Of a stretch of 64,000 nt of DNA, positions 7,968 through 16,378 are shown piece by piece. The notes under the pieces were generated by a model that did no database searches, had not been told where the DNA came from, and saw nothing but the letters and a program-made list of their open reading frames with translations. The translations under genes and the position numbers were made by a program. Every line of letters begins with the position of its first letter. Position 1 is the stretch's first letter. This DNA is from Hylemonella sp. (GTDB taxonomy: Bacteria; Pseudomonadota; Gammaproteobacteria; Burkholderiales; Burkholderiaceae_C), in the NCBI RefSeq assembly GCF_027532185.1, contig NZ_JAPZSV010000007.1, forward strand, positions 1-64,000, given 5' to 3'.

Positions 7968-9917
7968 TCAGGCGGCCTTGGCCACGGCGGGATAGCGGTT
8001 TGCCTCGCGGATCGGCAGCGTGGCCGAGACCATGCCCGTGCGCCCGTCCTCGAACTTCACCTGCGTCTCGATGTACTGCTCGCTGCGGCCCGCATAGAGC
8101 GCGTCGATCAGCACCTGGTACTTGTCGCCGATGAAGCCGCGGCGCACCTTGCGCGTGCGGGTCAGCTCGTCGTCGTCCGGGTCCAGCTCCTTGTGCAGCA
8201 CGAGGAAGCGCGCGATCTGCGTGTCCGCCATGCCCTCCTCGGCCGCAAGGTCGGCGTTGACCTGGGCCACGCACTCGGCCAGCATGTCCAGCACCTGGGG
8301 CTTGCTCGCCAGATCCACATAACCGCCATAGGGCAGGCCCTGGCGCTCGGCCCAGTTGCCCACGGCCTCGAAGTCGATGTTGAGGAAAGCGCAGACCTGC
8401 TCACGCCCGTGGCCGAAGACCACCGCCTCCTTGATCTGCGGGAAGAACTTGAGCTTGTTCTCGATGTAGTTGGGCGCGAAGATGGCGCCGCTGGCCATCT
8501 TGCCCACGTCCTTGGCGCGGTCGATGATGTGCAGGTGCCCGTCGTGGTCGATGCGGCCCGCGTCGCCGGTGTGGAAATAGCCCTGCGCATCCATCACCTC
8601 GGCCGTGGCATCCGGGCGCTTGTAGTACTCCTTGAGCACCGAGACACCACGCACCAGCACCTCACCGTTGTCGGCGATCTTGATCTCGATGCCCGGCGCG
8701 GCCTCGCCCACGCTGTTGAGCTTGACGCGGCCATTCTTCTGGATGCAGACATAGGCGCAGGTCTCGGTCTGGCCGTAGAGCTGCTTGAGGTTGATGCCGA
8801 TGGATCGATAGAAGCGGAACAGGTCCGGTCCGATGGCGGCGCCCGCGGTGTAGGCCACGCGGATGCGCGAGAGCCCCAGCACATTGCGCAACGGCCCGTA
8901 GACCAGCACATTGCCCAGCGCGTAGAGCAGACGGTCGCGCAAAGGCACGGGCTTGCCGTCCAGGATCTCGGCGCCGCAGCGCCGCGCCACCGCCATGAAC
9001 TTCTGGTACAGCCAGCGCTTCGGAGCCGCCGCGTCCTCCATGCGAATCGAGACCGAGGTCAGCATGCCCTCGAAGACCCGCGGCGGCGCGAAGTAATAGC
9101 TCGGCCCGATTTCGCGCAGGTCGATGCTCACCGTGGCCGCCGACTCGGGGCAGTTGATCGTGAAGCCCGCCACCAGCCACTGGGCGATGGAGAACAGGTG
9201 GTCGCCCACCCAGGCCGGCGGCAGGTAGGAAATGATGTTGTCCTCGGGCACCAGGCCGTCGACCTCCACACCGCCCTGGGCGGCACGGATGAAGCTCTCG
9301 TGCGTCTGGCACACGCCCTTGGGCCGCCCCGTGGTACCCGAGGTGTAGAGGATCACCGACACATCGCCGGGCTGGCCCTGCGCCACCGAGGCCTCGTAGA
9401 ACTGCGGGTGCTGCTGCGCATACTGGCGGCCGAACTCGAACAGGCGCTCGATGCTGATCAGCCCCTCATGGTTGTAGTTGCGCAGGCCACGCGGATCGCC
9501 GTAGATGATGTGTTTGAGCAGGCCCCCACCCTGAGCTTTGAGGCTCTCACGCAGCTCCAGCAACTTGTCCACCTGCTCCTGGTTCTCGGCGAAGGCGAAG
9601 TGGATCTCGGCGTCCTGCAGCACGAAGGCCATCTCGCTGGCGATCGCGTCCTGGTACATGGGCACGGGCACACCGCGCAGGCTCTGCGCCGCGATGAAGG
9701 CCAGGTAGAGGTGCGGCCGGTTGTCACCCACGATGGCCAGGTTCTGGCCCGGCTCGAAACCCAGGGCCGCCAAGCCGCAGCTCATGAGCTTCACGTCTTC
9801 GGCCGCGCGCGCCCAGCTCCAGGTCTGCCAGATGCCGTATTCCTTCTCGCGCAGCGCCGGGGCCTGGGGCCGCTGGGCTGCGTGCTGCATCATCAGTCGC
9901 GGAAAAGTCGTCTGCAT
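7968..9917 (-). CDS. Long-chain-type acyl-CoA synthetase (AMP-binding)
   Basis: 649 aa from the ATG at 9917, which has a GAAGGAAG ribosome site 5' of it; an upstream extension to 10442 would run through the promoter and the divergent regulator and is rejected. The ATP loop is VILYTSGTTGRPKGV, followed by the A5-type YGQTETCAY, the A7-A8 region YFHTGDAGRIDHDGHLHIIDRAKD and a C-terminal lid. Length and motifs fit the bacterial long-chain/bubblegum-like branch. It makes a CoA thioester of a fatty or aromatic acid in the cytoplasm. It heads the operon with the Liv-type transporter and lies opposite a Crp/Fnr regulator gene that may control it. Confidence 0.92.
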   Translation of the reverse strand: MQTTFPRLMMQHAAQRPQAPALREKEYGIWQTWSWARAAEDVKLMSCGLAALGFEPGQNLAIVGDNRPHLYLAFIAAQSLRGVPVPMYQDAIASEMAFVLQDAEIHFAFAENQEQVDKLLELRESLKAQGGGLLKHIIYGDPRGLRNYNHEGLISIERLFEFGRQYAQQHPQFYEASVAQGQPGDVSVILYTSGTTGRPKGVCQTHESFIRAAQGGVEVDGLVPEDNIISYLPPAWVGDHLFSIAQWLVAGFTINCPESAATVSIDLREIGPSYYFAPPRVFEGMLTSVSIRMEDAAAPKRWLYQKFMAVARRCGAEILDGKPVPLRDRLLYALGNVLVYGPLRNVLGLSRIRVAYTAGAAIGPDLFRFYRSIGINLKQLYGQTETCAYVCIQKNGRVKLNSVGEAAPGIEIKIADNGEVLVRGVSVLKEYYKRPDATAEVMDAQGYFHTGDAGRIDHDGHLHIIDRAKDVGKMASGAIFAPNYIENKLKFFPQIKEAVVFGHGREQVCAFLNIDFEAVGNWAERQGLPYGGYVDLASKPQVLDMLAECVAQVNADLAAEEGMADTQIARFLVLHKELDPDDDELTRTRKVRRGFIGDKYQVLIDALYAGRSEQYIETQVKFEDGRTGMVSATLPIREANRYPAVAKAA

Positions 9918-9982
9918 CCTGCTTCCTTCTGGACTCGGCATGCCATGTCGCATGGCGCTTGCGGCCCATGGTAGGACGGGGT

Positions 9983-10012
9983 TTGACGTTGTGTTGTCGT
10001 TGCGACGACAAT
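9983..10012 (+). promoter_or_regulatory. Candidate promoter and Crp-type operator between the acyl-CoA synthetase and Crp/Fnr genes
   Basis: A perfect dyad TTGTCGT-N4-ACGACAA spans 9994-10011; seen as TGTCG-N6-CGACA it has exactly the 16-bp geometry of Crp sites (TGTGA-N6-TCACA). It overlaps a possible plus-strand promoter TTGACG (9983-9988) N18 GACAAT (10007-10012). The overlap would allow autorepression of the regulator gene and control of the divergent synthetase operon. Confidence 0.6.
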
Positions 10013-10070
10013 TCAGGGCAATCCCTAGCTGGGACTTACCCGCCCTGCCTCTCAAAGCCCGCGTCTGTCC

Positions 10071-10781
10071 ATGACATCCGAATCCAGCCTGCACCAGCGC
10101 CGCCGCGCCCTCACCGAATCCGAGCTCGCAGGCATCCCCTGGCTGCCGCGCCTGACGGCCGAGGAGCGCGCCTACGCCGTGGCCGAGCTGCAAATCACCG
10201 AGGCCCTGCCCGGTGATCTGGTCTGCCGCATCGGCCGGCCCGTGACCTACTGGTTCGGTGTGGTGGACGGCCTGCTCAAGATGAGCGGCGAGAACGCCGA
10301 CGGCCAGTCCGTCACCTTCACCGGCCTGCCGCCCGGCGGATGGTTCGGTGAGGGCACGGTGCTCAAGCGTGAGAGCTACCGCTACAACGTGCAGACGCTG
10401 CGCAAGAGCCTGGTGGCCGGCCTGCCCGTGGACAGCTTCCACCGCCTGCTCGACCAGTCCATCGGCTTCAACCGCTTTGTCATGAACCAGCTCAACGAAC
10501 GCCTGGGCCAGTTCATCGCCGCGCGCGAGATCGACCGCCTCAACAGCCCGGATCTGCGCGTGGCGCGCAGCCTGGCCGCGCTCTTCAACCCCGTGCTCTA
10601 CCCCGGGGTGGGCGAGATGCTGCGCATCACCCAGCAGGAGCTGGCCTACCTCGTGGGCCTGTCACGCCAGCGCGTCAACGAGGCCCTGGCCACGCTTGAA
10701 GAGCTGAACCTCATCAAGGTGGAATACGGCGGCCTGCGCGTGCTCGACCTCAACGGTCTGCGCATGCTGCGCACGATTTGA
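10071..10781 (+). CDS. Crp/Fnr-family transcriptional regulator
   Basis: 236 aa. It has a cyclic-nucleotide-binding-like beta roll at about 30-125 (PPGGWFGEGTVLKRESYRY is the phosphate-cassette region), a dimer helix at about 125-160 and a winged helix-turn-helix at about 165-235 with recognition helix LSRQRVNEALATLEEL. There are no N-terminal cysteines, so it is not an FNR-type iron-sulfur sensor. Compared with E. coli Crp, the DNA-contacting Arg180 is kept (R199) but Glu181 and Arg185 align with Gln and Glu, which predicts a changed half-site. It is encoded divergently from the CoA synthetase-ABC operon and is a good candidate for its regulator. The effector is unknown. Confidence 0.9.
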   Translation: MTSESSLHQRRRALTESELAGIPWLPRLTAEERAYAVAELQITEALPGDLVCRIGRPVTYWFGVVDGLLKMSGENADGQSVTFTGLPPGGWFGEGTVLKRESYRYNVQTLRKSLVAGLPVDSFHRLLDQSIGFNRFVMNQLNERLGQFIAAREIDRLNSPDLRVARSLAALFNPVLYPGVGEMLRITQQELAYLVGLSRQRVNEALATLEELNLIKVEYGGLRVLDLNGLRMLRTI

Positions 10782-10789
10782 TAGAAACA

Positions 10790-10885
10790 CCCCCTGAGCG
10801 ACTGCGTCGCTTCCCCCTCTCTCGCCTACGGCGGGAGGGGGACGCACCCAGTGGCCCGGCGAAGCCGGTTCCACGGGCGCCCTGG
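10790..10885 (+). repeat. GC-rich intergenic repeat, copy A
   Basis: Begins CCCCCTGAGCGAC and holds an imperfect CCCCCTCTCTCGCC / GGCGGGAGGGGG hairpin, then GCCCGGC-GA-AGCCGG. The same order and much of the same sequence occur at 25606-25705. It lies between convergent genes, where the strong stem may also help stop transcription. Confidence 0.65.
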
Positions 10886-10911
10886 AACGAGATCCTTCCG
10901 GGACCAGAAGC

Positions 10912-12999
10912 TCAGAGCGGCACGTTCAGCCGCGCGCCCAGCGTCCAGTTGCGGCCGGGTGCCGGCTCGTAAAACTGGAGCGCGGCCTGGTTCACGATGA
11001 CCGAGCCCACATAGGCCTTGTCGCCCACGTTGTCCACGCGCGCATACGCCGTCAGGTTGCCCTTGCCCAGCGCCCAGCCATGGCTGGCCTTGAGGTGGAC
11101 GACGGTATAGCCGTCGGCGCTGGCCGTATTGGTGTCGTTGGCATAAAGCCGCCCGGCCCGCACCAGCTCCACGCCGGCCTGCGTGCCCAGCCGCGTGGGG
11201 CGCGCCACGTCCAGCCGCGCGCCGGCCCACAGCAGCTCGCCAAACAGGAAGTTCTGCGGAATCCCCGGCAGCTTGTTGCCATCGGCCACCGGCGTCGTGC
11301 CGTTGGTGAAGGCTTGGCTGTAGCGCGCATCAATGGAGCTGGCCGAAAGCAGCGCGCGCCAGTGCGGATTGAGCAAGGTACGGCCCGCGAGCTCCCAGCC
11401 CGTGCGTGCGGTGCCCGGCGCGTTCTTGAAGGCGGACTGCCCTTGCACCGTGCGCTGCACCACGATCTCGTCCCGGGTGTCGATATTGAAGAAAGACAGA
11501 TCAATCCGGCTGCCCTGCGCAGGCACCCATTTGGCTCCCGCTTCAAGGTGGCGACTGCGTGCGGCAGCCAGGGTGGTGTTGAACGTCGGCGTCAGCGGTG
11601 TTGCACCGTTATCCAGATAGGCCACTTCCACCAGCGTGGGGGTCTCGAAACCCTTGCCGTAGTTGGCGTAGAGGTTGAGCGTATCGGCGGCGTGCCAGGT
11701 GAGGCCCAGCACCGGGTTGCTCGCGCTGTAGCGCACATCGCCGGAGCCGCTGCCATTGCTCAGGAAGTAGTCTTCACTGCTGAGGCGCACGGTGCTGCGA
11801 CGCACGCCACCCGTGAGCGACCAGCGCTCGGCCAGCAGAGCCGTGCCCTGCACGAACACATCGCTGTTCTCCGACTGGTTGTCCTCGTCGCGGCTCAGCG
11901 AGCCGTCCTTCTCGCCGCCAGGTGAGGCGCCGCCCTGGCGGCGCTCGATGGCGCGGTCGAACTCGTAGCCCGCCACCCAGCGCAGCGGCGTGGCGCCGAT
12001 GCGCGTCTGCGCGTTGTACTGCAGGCCCGTGCCGTAGTAGTGCCGATCCAGCCCAACCCAGTTGCCCGATGCCAGGTACTGCAGGTTGTCGCGCGTGCCG
12101 AAGTAGAGGCGCGCGGTCAGGCTGCTGTCGCGGTCCAGCTCGTGCGTGATCGAGCTGCCCAGCTGGTTCTGGCGCGTGATCTTGCGTGTGCGCTGCGTCA
12201 GCGCGCCGTTGCCGGCCAGTCGGGGGTTGGCCGCCAGCTGCGCCGCCGTGAGCCCCAGCGGATCCTCCGCCAGCGGCATGTCGAAATGATTGAACACCAG
12301 GTTCACGCGCGTGCCCGCGTCGGGCCCGAAGCTGATCTTGCTGTTGAACTGCTTGCGCTCGGTGGCGCTGTTGTCGCGGTAGCCGTCAGTGCTCAAGGTG
12401 CTGTAGTCGGCCACCAGGCCCACGCTCCCCACGCGGCCGGCCATCTGCACGTCGCTGCGCCGCAGGCCGTAGGAGCCCACATAGCCCTGCACGCTGAACT
12501 CCGGCACCTCGGGCGCCTCACGCGTGAAGGCCTGGATCACGCCGCCGGCCGAGTTGCCGTACATCAGCGCCAGCGGCCCGCGCAACACCTCGATGCGCTC
12601 GGTGGACGTGAGCGCGATGGACGAGCCCTGCCCCTGCCCATCGGGCGTGGTGGCGGGAATGCCGTCGATCAGCAGGCGGATGCCGCGGATGCCAAAGGCC
12701 GAGCGCGCGCCGAAGCCGCGGATCGACAGCTGCAGATCCTGCGCGTAGTTCTGCCGGTTCAGGATGGTCAGGCCGGGCACACGGGTCAGCGACTCCGAGA
12801 GGTTGACCTGCGGGCCTGCGCTCTGGATGGTCTCGCGCTCCACAGCCTCCACCGCCGCCGGTGCATCGAAGCTGCGCTGCTGCGCGCGCGAGGCCGAGAT
12901 CACCACGTCTTCCAGGGTCTGGTTCTGGCTCCAGGCTGGCGCGCTGCCCAGGCCGGTCACCAGCAGGGCCAGCCCCATCTTTCTTCTTGTGTGCTTCAT
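10912..12999 (-). CDS. pqqU: TonB-dependent outer-membrane receptor, PqqU/YncD-like (predicted PQQ importer)
   Basis: 695 aa with a signal peptide (to about residue 25), a TonB-box-like LEDVVISA, a plug domain at about 40-160 and a 22-strand barrel. The plug holds NLSESLTRVPGL, NRQNYAQDLQLSIRGFGAR, GIRGIRLLIDGIPAT and PDGQGQ; the end holds YVGSVIVN and FYEPAPGRNW. These stretches match what I remember of E. coli YncD, shown to be the pyrroloquinoline quinone importer PqqU, almost word for word, and the length agrees (YncD about 700 aa). It ends in Leu instead of the usual aromatic residue. It is the last gene after a PQQ-type dehydrogenase and a cytochrome c, which supports PQQ as cargo. The identification rests on memory, not an alignment. 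Confidence 0.88.
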   Translation of the reverse strand: MKHTRRKMGLALLVTGLGSAPAWSQNQTLEDVVISASRAQQRSFDAPAAVEAVERETIQSAGPQVNLSESLTRVPGLTILNRQNYAQDLQLSIRGFGARSAFGIRGIRLLIDGIPATTPDGQGQGSSIALTSTERIEVLRGPLALMYGNSAGGVIQAFTREAPEVPEFSVQGYVGSYGLRRSDVQMAGRVGSVGLVADYSTLSTDGYRDNSATERKQFNSKISFGPDAGTRVNLVFNHFDMPLAEDPLGLTAAQLAANPRLAGNGALTQRTRKITRQNQLGSSITHELDRDSSLTARLYFGTRDNLQYLASGNWVGLDRHYYGTGLQYNAQTRIGATPLRWVAGYEFDRAIERRQGGASPGGEKDGSLSRDEDNQSENSDVFVQGTALLAERWSLTGGVRRSTVRLSSEDYFLSNGSGSGDVRYSASNPVLGLTWHAADTLNLYANYGKGFETPTLVEVAYLDNGATPLTPTFNTTLAAARSRHLEAGAKWVPAQGSRIDLSFFNIDTRDEIVVQRTVQGQSAFKNAPGTARTGWELAGRTLLNPHWRALLSASSIDARYSQAFTNGTTPVADGNKLPGIPQNFLFGELLWAGARLDVARPTRLGTQAGVELVRAGRLYANDTNTASADGYTVVHLKASHGWALGKGNLTAYARVDNVGDKAYVGSVIVNQAALQFYEPAPGRNWTLGARLNVPL

Positions 13000-13026
13000 A
13001 TCGCTTCTTGTGCTCGTCTCGTCAAT

Positions 13027-13356
13027 TCATTGTTCTTCCACGCGCAGCTGCAACGAGGCATACCACCGCGCCAGGTTATCGATGTCCTGGTCGCTCAGCG
13101 GCTTGGCGATCACGCTCATCACCTCGTGGTGGCGCTTGCCGCTGCGGTAGTTGCGCAGCTGCTCCACCAGGTAGATCTCGGGCTGCCCGGCCAGGTGCGG
13201 CACATTGGGCTGCATGGACAGACCTTGCGGGCCATGGCAGACCGCGCAGGCGGTGGCCGCGCGCATCTTGCCCGCCACCACATCAGCCTGCGCCGTTGTT
13301 GCCAGGACCAAACCAAGGCCAGCCCACAGGCTGGCCATCATCATGCGTTGCTTCAC
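13027..13356 (-). CDS. Small periplasmic cytochrome c
   Basis: 109 aa from a GTG at 13356, preferred because GGGAG lies at proper distance and it gives a normal signal peptide (MKQRMMMASLWAGLGL..TTAQA); the upstream ATG at 13395 has neither. One heme site, CAVCH (residues 37-41), with PNVPHLAGQPEIYLVEQL and HHEVMSVIAKPLS as the distal segment, where Met could be the sixth ligand. It belongs to the small c-type cytochromes that accept electrons from periplasmic dehydrogenases. It lies between the PQQ-type dehydrogenase gene and the receptor gene, so it is likely the dehydrogenase's electron acceptor. Confidence 0.9.
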   Translation of the reverse strand: MKQRMMMASLWAGLGLVLATTAQADVVAGKMRAATACAVCHGPQGLSMQPNVPHLAGQPEIYLVEQLRNYRSGKRHHEVMSVIAKPLSDQDIDNLARWYASLQLRVEEQ

Positions 13357-13421
13357 GCCAAGCTCCCACTCAAAAAAAGCGACGGAGATCGTCACGACCT
13401 CCGTCGCATCACTCAGTCCGC

Positions 13422-14702
13422 TCAGTTGCTGTAGGTCACGCGGTAGATCGCACCCACATAGTCATCCGAGATCAGCAGCGAGCCGTCCTTCATCACGGCC
13501 ACATCCACCGGGCGGCCCTTGTAGACGCCGTTGGCGTCCAGCCAGCCCTCGGCAAAGACCTCGTGCTTGCCCGCCGTGCCATCGGGCTTGATCGCCACGA
13601 AGTCGATCAGCGCGCCGCTGGGCTTGCTGCGGTTCCAGGAACCGTGCGCGGCCACGAAGACGCCGCCCTGGTACTTGGCCGGGAACATCTTGCCGTTGTA
13701 GAAGGTCATGCCCAGCTGTGCCTGGTGCGCCGGGAACTCCACCTGCGGCTTGGTCCATTTGGCCGGGGCCTTCATGTCCTTGAGATCGGGCGCGGCCGCG
13801 GTGCCGGCGATCTGCACATTGTTGCCGTGGATGAAGGGGTAGCCGAAATGCTCGCCGCCCTTTTGCGTGATGCGGTTGAGCTCGCCGGGCGGGATGTCAT
13901 CGCCCATGCCGTCGGTCTGGTTGTCGGTGAACCACACGGTCTTGTCGCGCGGGTTGATGTCCATGCCCACCGAGTTGCGCACGCCCACGGCTACCACCTC
14001 GCGCTTGGAACCGTCGAATGGGTCCAGCGCGATCATGCCGCCGATGCCGATCTTCTCGTACAGCGCCACCTTCTCCTTGGGCTGCACGTTGTAGGGCTGG
14101 CCCAGCGTGATGTAGAGCCTGCCGTCGTCGCTGACGCGGCAGGTGCGCGCGCCGTGGTTGAAAGACTCCTCGTCCTCGGGGATCAGCTTGCCCTGCGGCA
14201 CCACCTCGATCACCGCCACGTCGGGGCCCTCGTAGAAGAACTCGGCCGCCGGGAAGTTGAGCACGCGGTTGTGCTCCACCACGATCAGGAAACCGTCCTT
14301 GGTCCAGCACACGCCGTTGGGCACCTTGAAGTTCAGCGAAGGCGCAAAGGCCTTGACCTCGTCGGCCGCGCCGTCACCGTTGCGGTCCGTCACGGCCCAC
14401 ACGCGCGTCTTGCGCGTGCCCACGAAGAGCATGTTGGTGGAAGGCGCCACCGCCATGTGGCGTGCATCGGGCACCACCGCGTAGAGCTCGATCTTGAAGC
14501 CCGGCGGCATCTTGATGTTCTTCAGATTGGCGCGGATCGCGTCGGCGTTGCGCCCTTCCTGCGGCACCACGGGAATGTTCAGATCGGTGGTGGCCACCTT
14601 CATCTGTTTGAGCGTGGACAGGTTGTCCCGGCCCGACTGTGCACCAGCCGCCGCGGCGAAGCCCGCCGCGAGCAGGGCGATGCCCAACTTGCGTGTGATC
14701 AT
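13422..14702 (-). CDS. PQQ-type sugar/sorbosone dehydrogenase-like protein
   Basis: 426 aa with an AGAGGAG ribosome site and a signal peptide (MITRKLGIALLAAGFAAAAGAQS). The mature protein is a beta-propeller of the soluble glucose/sorbosone dehydrogenase family: PPGFKIELYA at the first blade, MAVAPSTNMLFVGTR, VRNSVGMDINPRDKTVWFTDNQ, FGYPFIHGNN, HQAQLGMTFYNG and GRPVDVAVMKDGSLLISDDYVGAIYRVTY at the last blade. Enzymes of this family use PQQ and oxidise aldoses or aldehydes in the periplasm, passing electrons to cytochromes. The substrate here is unknown. It is the first gene of the operon dehydrogenase-cytochrome-PqqU-like receptor. Confidence 0.88.
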   Translation of the reverse strand: MITRKLGIALLAAGFAAAAGAQSGRDNLSTLKQMKVATTDLNIPVVPQEGRNADAIRANLKNIKMPPGFKIELYAVVPDARHMAVAPSTNMLFVGTRKTRVWAVTDRNGDGAADEVKAFAPSLNFKVPNGVCWTKDGFLIVVEHNRVLNFPAAEFFYEGPDVAVIEVVPQGKLIPEDEESFNHGARTCRVSDDGRLYITLGQPYNVQPKEKVALYEKIGIGGMIALDPFDGSKREVVAVGVRNSVGMDINPRDKTVWFTDNQTDGMGDDIPPGELNRITQKGGEHFGYPFIHGNNVQIAGTAAAPDLKDMKAPAKWTKPQVEFPAHQAQLGMTFYNGKMFPAKYQGGVFVAAHGSWNRSKPSGALIDFVAIKPDGTAGKHEVFAEGWLDANGVYKGRPVDVAVMKDGSLLISDDYVGAIYRVTYSN

Positions 14703-15043
14703 GATTGGCTCCTCTGGATTTTCTTGCTGTGGTCCGGCACGCCGCCCGGCGCACCGGTGAGGCGATTAAGCACACGCCATCCACGGCACGCAAGGTGGTC
14801 AAACGCTAGTCATGTTCGCAGTGGGGCTGTTATGTCTCGATTTGGAACACTCGCTGCAAGGCGCGTCTCGACCAATCACCACCAAAGCATTTGTCCAGAG
14901 CAACGGCGCCTGCTCATCAATATTTCTTATATCGCTTAGTGTCCGCAGCGCATGAGCTCTCCGTGGAAACCCTAGATGAACCAAAGTGCACCATGCCTAG
15001 CATCAAGCGGTTTCGCACAAAAAAACTTCCTCAGGAGATCCAC
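14703..15043. promoter_or_regulatory. Divergent promoter region of the two PQQ-type dehydrogenase genes
   Basis: 341 bp without a credible gene. An AT-rich block near 14919-14937 (AATATTTCTTATATCGC) is the best -10 region for the plus-strand gene, leaving a leader of about 100 nt. On the minus strand TTGACC (14802-14797) is a possible -35, but no good -10 follows it. No clear operator dyad was found. Confidence 0.4.
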
Positions 15044-16315
15044 ATGCGCAAGTTCATTCCCCTGGCAGGCGTGCTGCTGGCCGCTGTGCTGGCCGGCTGC
15101 CAGTCCACCCCGCCGCAATCTGCGGTCACCACCACGCCATCGGCGGGCGCGGTACCCGCGGGCCAGCCGGCCTGGAAGCAGGGCATGGGCGCCAACATGG
15201 CCAGCTCCACCCTCGCGCCCCTACCCGGCAAGAACACGGTGACCACGGCCGCCGAGATCCCGCTGGACAGGCTGCGCCTGCCGCCGGGCTTCAAGGTTGA
15301 GGTCTGGTCCACCGGCACGCCTGGCATCCGCGCCATCAGCCGCGGCGAGAGCGGCAAGATCTACGGCGGCACGCGCGGCCTGGGCCGGGTGTACGAGATC
15401 ACCGACAACGGCAGCAGCCGCACCAGCCGCGTGGTGGTCGACAAGCTCAAGCAGCCCGCCGCCACCATCCACAACGGCAATCTCTACGTGATGGCCATCG
15501 ACAAGGTGCTGCGCTTTGACGGCATCGAGAAGAACCCCAACGTGGCCCCGGTGGACATGACGGCCGCCTTCAAGCTGCCGCCGCTGGAGCACCACAACTG
15601 GAAGTACATCCGCTTCGGGCCGGATGGCAAGCTCTACGTGCCCTTCGGCGCACCGTGCAACATCTGCACCCTGCCCACGGATGAGTACGCGCAGATCCGC
15701 CGCTACAACGCCGACGGCTCGGGCATGGAAGTCATCGCCACCGGCGTGCGCAACACCGTGGGCTTCGACTTCCACCCCGTCACCAAGGAACTCTGGTTCA
15801 GCGACCACGGCCGCGACTGGATGGGTGACGACGGTCCGGAAGACGAGCTCAACCGCCTGCCCAGCCCCTCCTGGTGGAAGCTGGGCATGGGTGGCACGCC
15901 CTTCTTCGGCTTCCCCTACTGCCATGCCAAGGGCATCGCCGACCCGGACGTGAAGAAGGCCAACCCCTGTGAGGGCGTGACCCTGCCCGTCACCACCGTG
16001 GGCCCGCACGCCGCGGCCATGGGCGTGCACTTCTACACCGGTGACATGTTCCCGCCCGTGTTCAAGAACGCCGCCTTCGTGGCACGCAAGGGCTCGTGGA
16101 ACCGCAGCACCAAGTTCGGTTTTGATGTGGTGGCCGTCACCGCCAACCCCGACGGCAGCGGTGCCACCGTCACGCCCTTCATGACCGGCTTCGCCGACCC
16201 CGCGGCCAACACCTTCTGGGGCCGTCCGACCTACTTCCTGCAGATGCCCGACGGCGCCCTGCTGGTCTCTGATGAGCAGACCGGCGCGATCTACCGCGTG
16301 TCCTACGCCAAGTAA
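15044..16315 (+). CDS. PQQ-type sorbosone dehydrogenase-like lipoprotein
   Basis: 423 aa. The ATG at 15044 follows AGGAG and opens a lipoprotein signal with lipobox LAGC (Cys 16 or so), so the enzyme should be membrane-anchored in the periplasm. The propeller landmarks parallel the divergent paralogue: PPGFKVEVWSTG, IRFGPDGKLYVPFGAPCNIC, VRNTVGFDFHPVTKELWFSDHGRD, FFGFPYCHAKG, GPHAAAMGVHFYTG, FVARKGSWNRS and the closing PDGALLVSDEQTGAIYRVSY. PCNIC and the downstream CHAKG..NPCEG supply extra cysteines that the other dehydrogenase lacks and that may form disulfides. It is followed by a terminator and then a di-heme cytochrome c. Confidence 0.9.
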   Translation: MRKFIPLAGVLLAAVLAGCQSTPPQSAVTTTPSAGAVPAGQPAWKQGMGANMASSTLAPLPGKNTVTTAAEIPLDRLRLPPGFKVEVWSTGTPGIRAISRGESGKIYGGTRGLGRVYEITDNGSSRTSRVVVDKLKQPAATIHNGNLYVMAIDKVLRFDGIEKNPNVAPVDMTAAFKLPPLEHHNWKYIRFGPDGKLYVPFGAPCNICTLPTDEYAQIRRYNADGSGMEVIATGVRNTVGFDFHPVTKELWFSDHGRDWMGDDGPEDELNRLPSPSWWKLGMGGTPFFGFPYCHAKGIADPDVKKANPCEGVTLPVTTVGPHAAAMGVHFYTGDMFPPVFKNAAFVARKGSWNRSTKFGFDVVAVTANPDGSGATVTPFMTGFADPAANTFWGRPTYFLQMPDGALLVSDEQTGAIYRVSYAK

Positions 16316-16337
16316 GACCGCGCGACATCTGAAGACA

Positions 16338-16366
16338 GGCAGGGCCCGCAAGGGCCCTGCCTTTTT
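16338..16366 (+). terminator. Strong rho-independent terminator
   Basis: Perfect stem GGCAGGGCCC-GCAA-GGGCCCTGCC followed by TTTTT. It lies only 12 bp before the ATG of the next cytochrome gene, so that gene is either expressed by readthrough or from a promoter inside this short region. Confidence 0.92.
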
Positions 16367-16378
16367 ACTGAGCCAGCC

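Noticed and set aside
6185-9974. Very long plus-strand open frames opposite the Liv operon and the acyl-CoA synthetase (649 and 815 codons)
   Set aside because: They mirror well-supported minus-strand genes, are extremely rich in His/Arg/Gly/Ala without any domain, and lack ribosome sites. Long antisense frames are expected in high-GC coding DNA.
7968-10442. Acyl-CoA synthetase start at 10442
   Set aside because: It would add 175 residues of non-family sequence that overlap the promoter and the divergent regulator gene; the ATG at 9917 has a ribosome site and matches the family.
14811-14873. Repeated GTCTCGA-like words in the divergent dehydrogenase promoter region
   Set aside because: Only about seven bases agree and the spacing is irregular, so no operator can be claimed.
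12040-14939. Long plus-strand frames opposite the TonB receptor, cytochrome and dehydrogenase genes
   Set aside because: Same reason: low-complexity translations, no start signals, and strong genes on the other strand.
16338-16378. Promoter for the di-heme cytochrome gene in the space after the terminator
   Set aside because: Only 12 bases lie between the T run and the ATG and no -10/-35 pair is visible; how the gene is expressed stays open.
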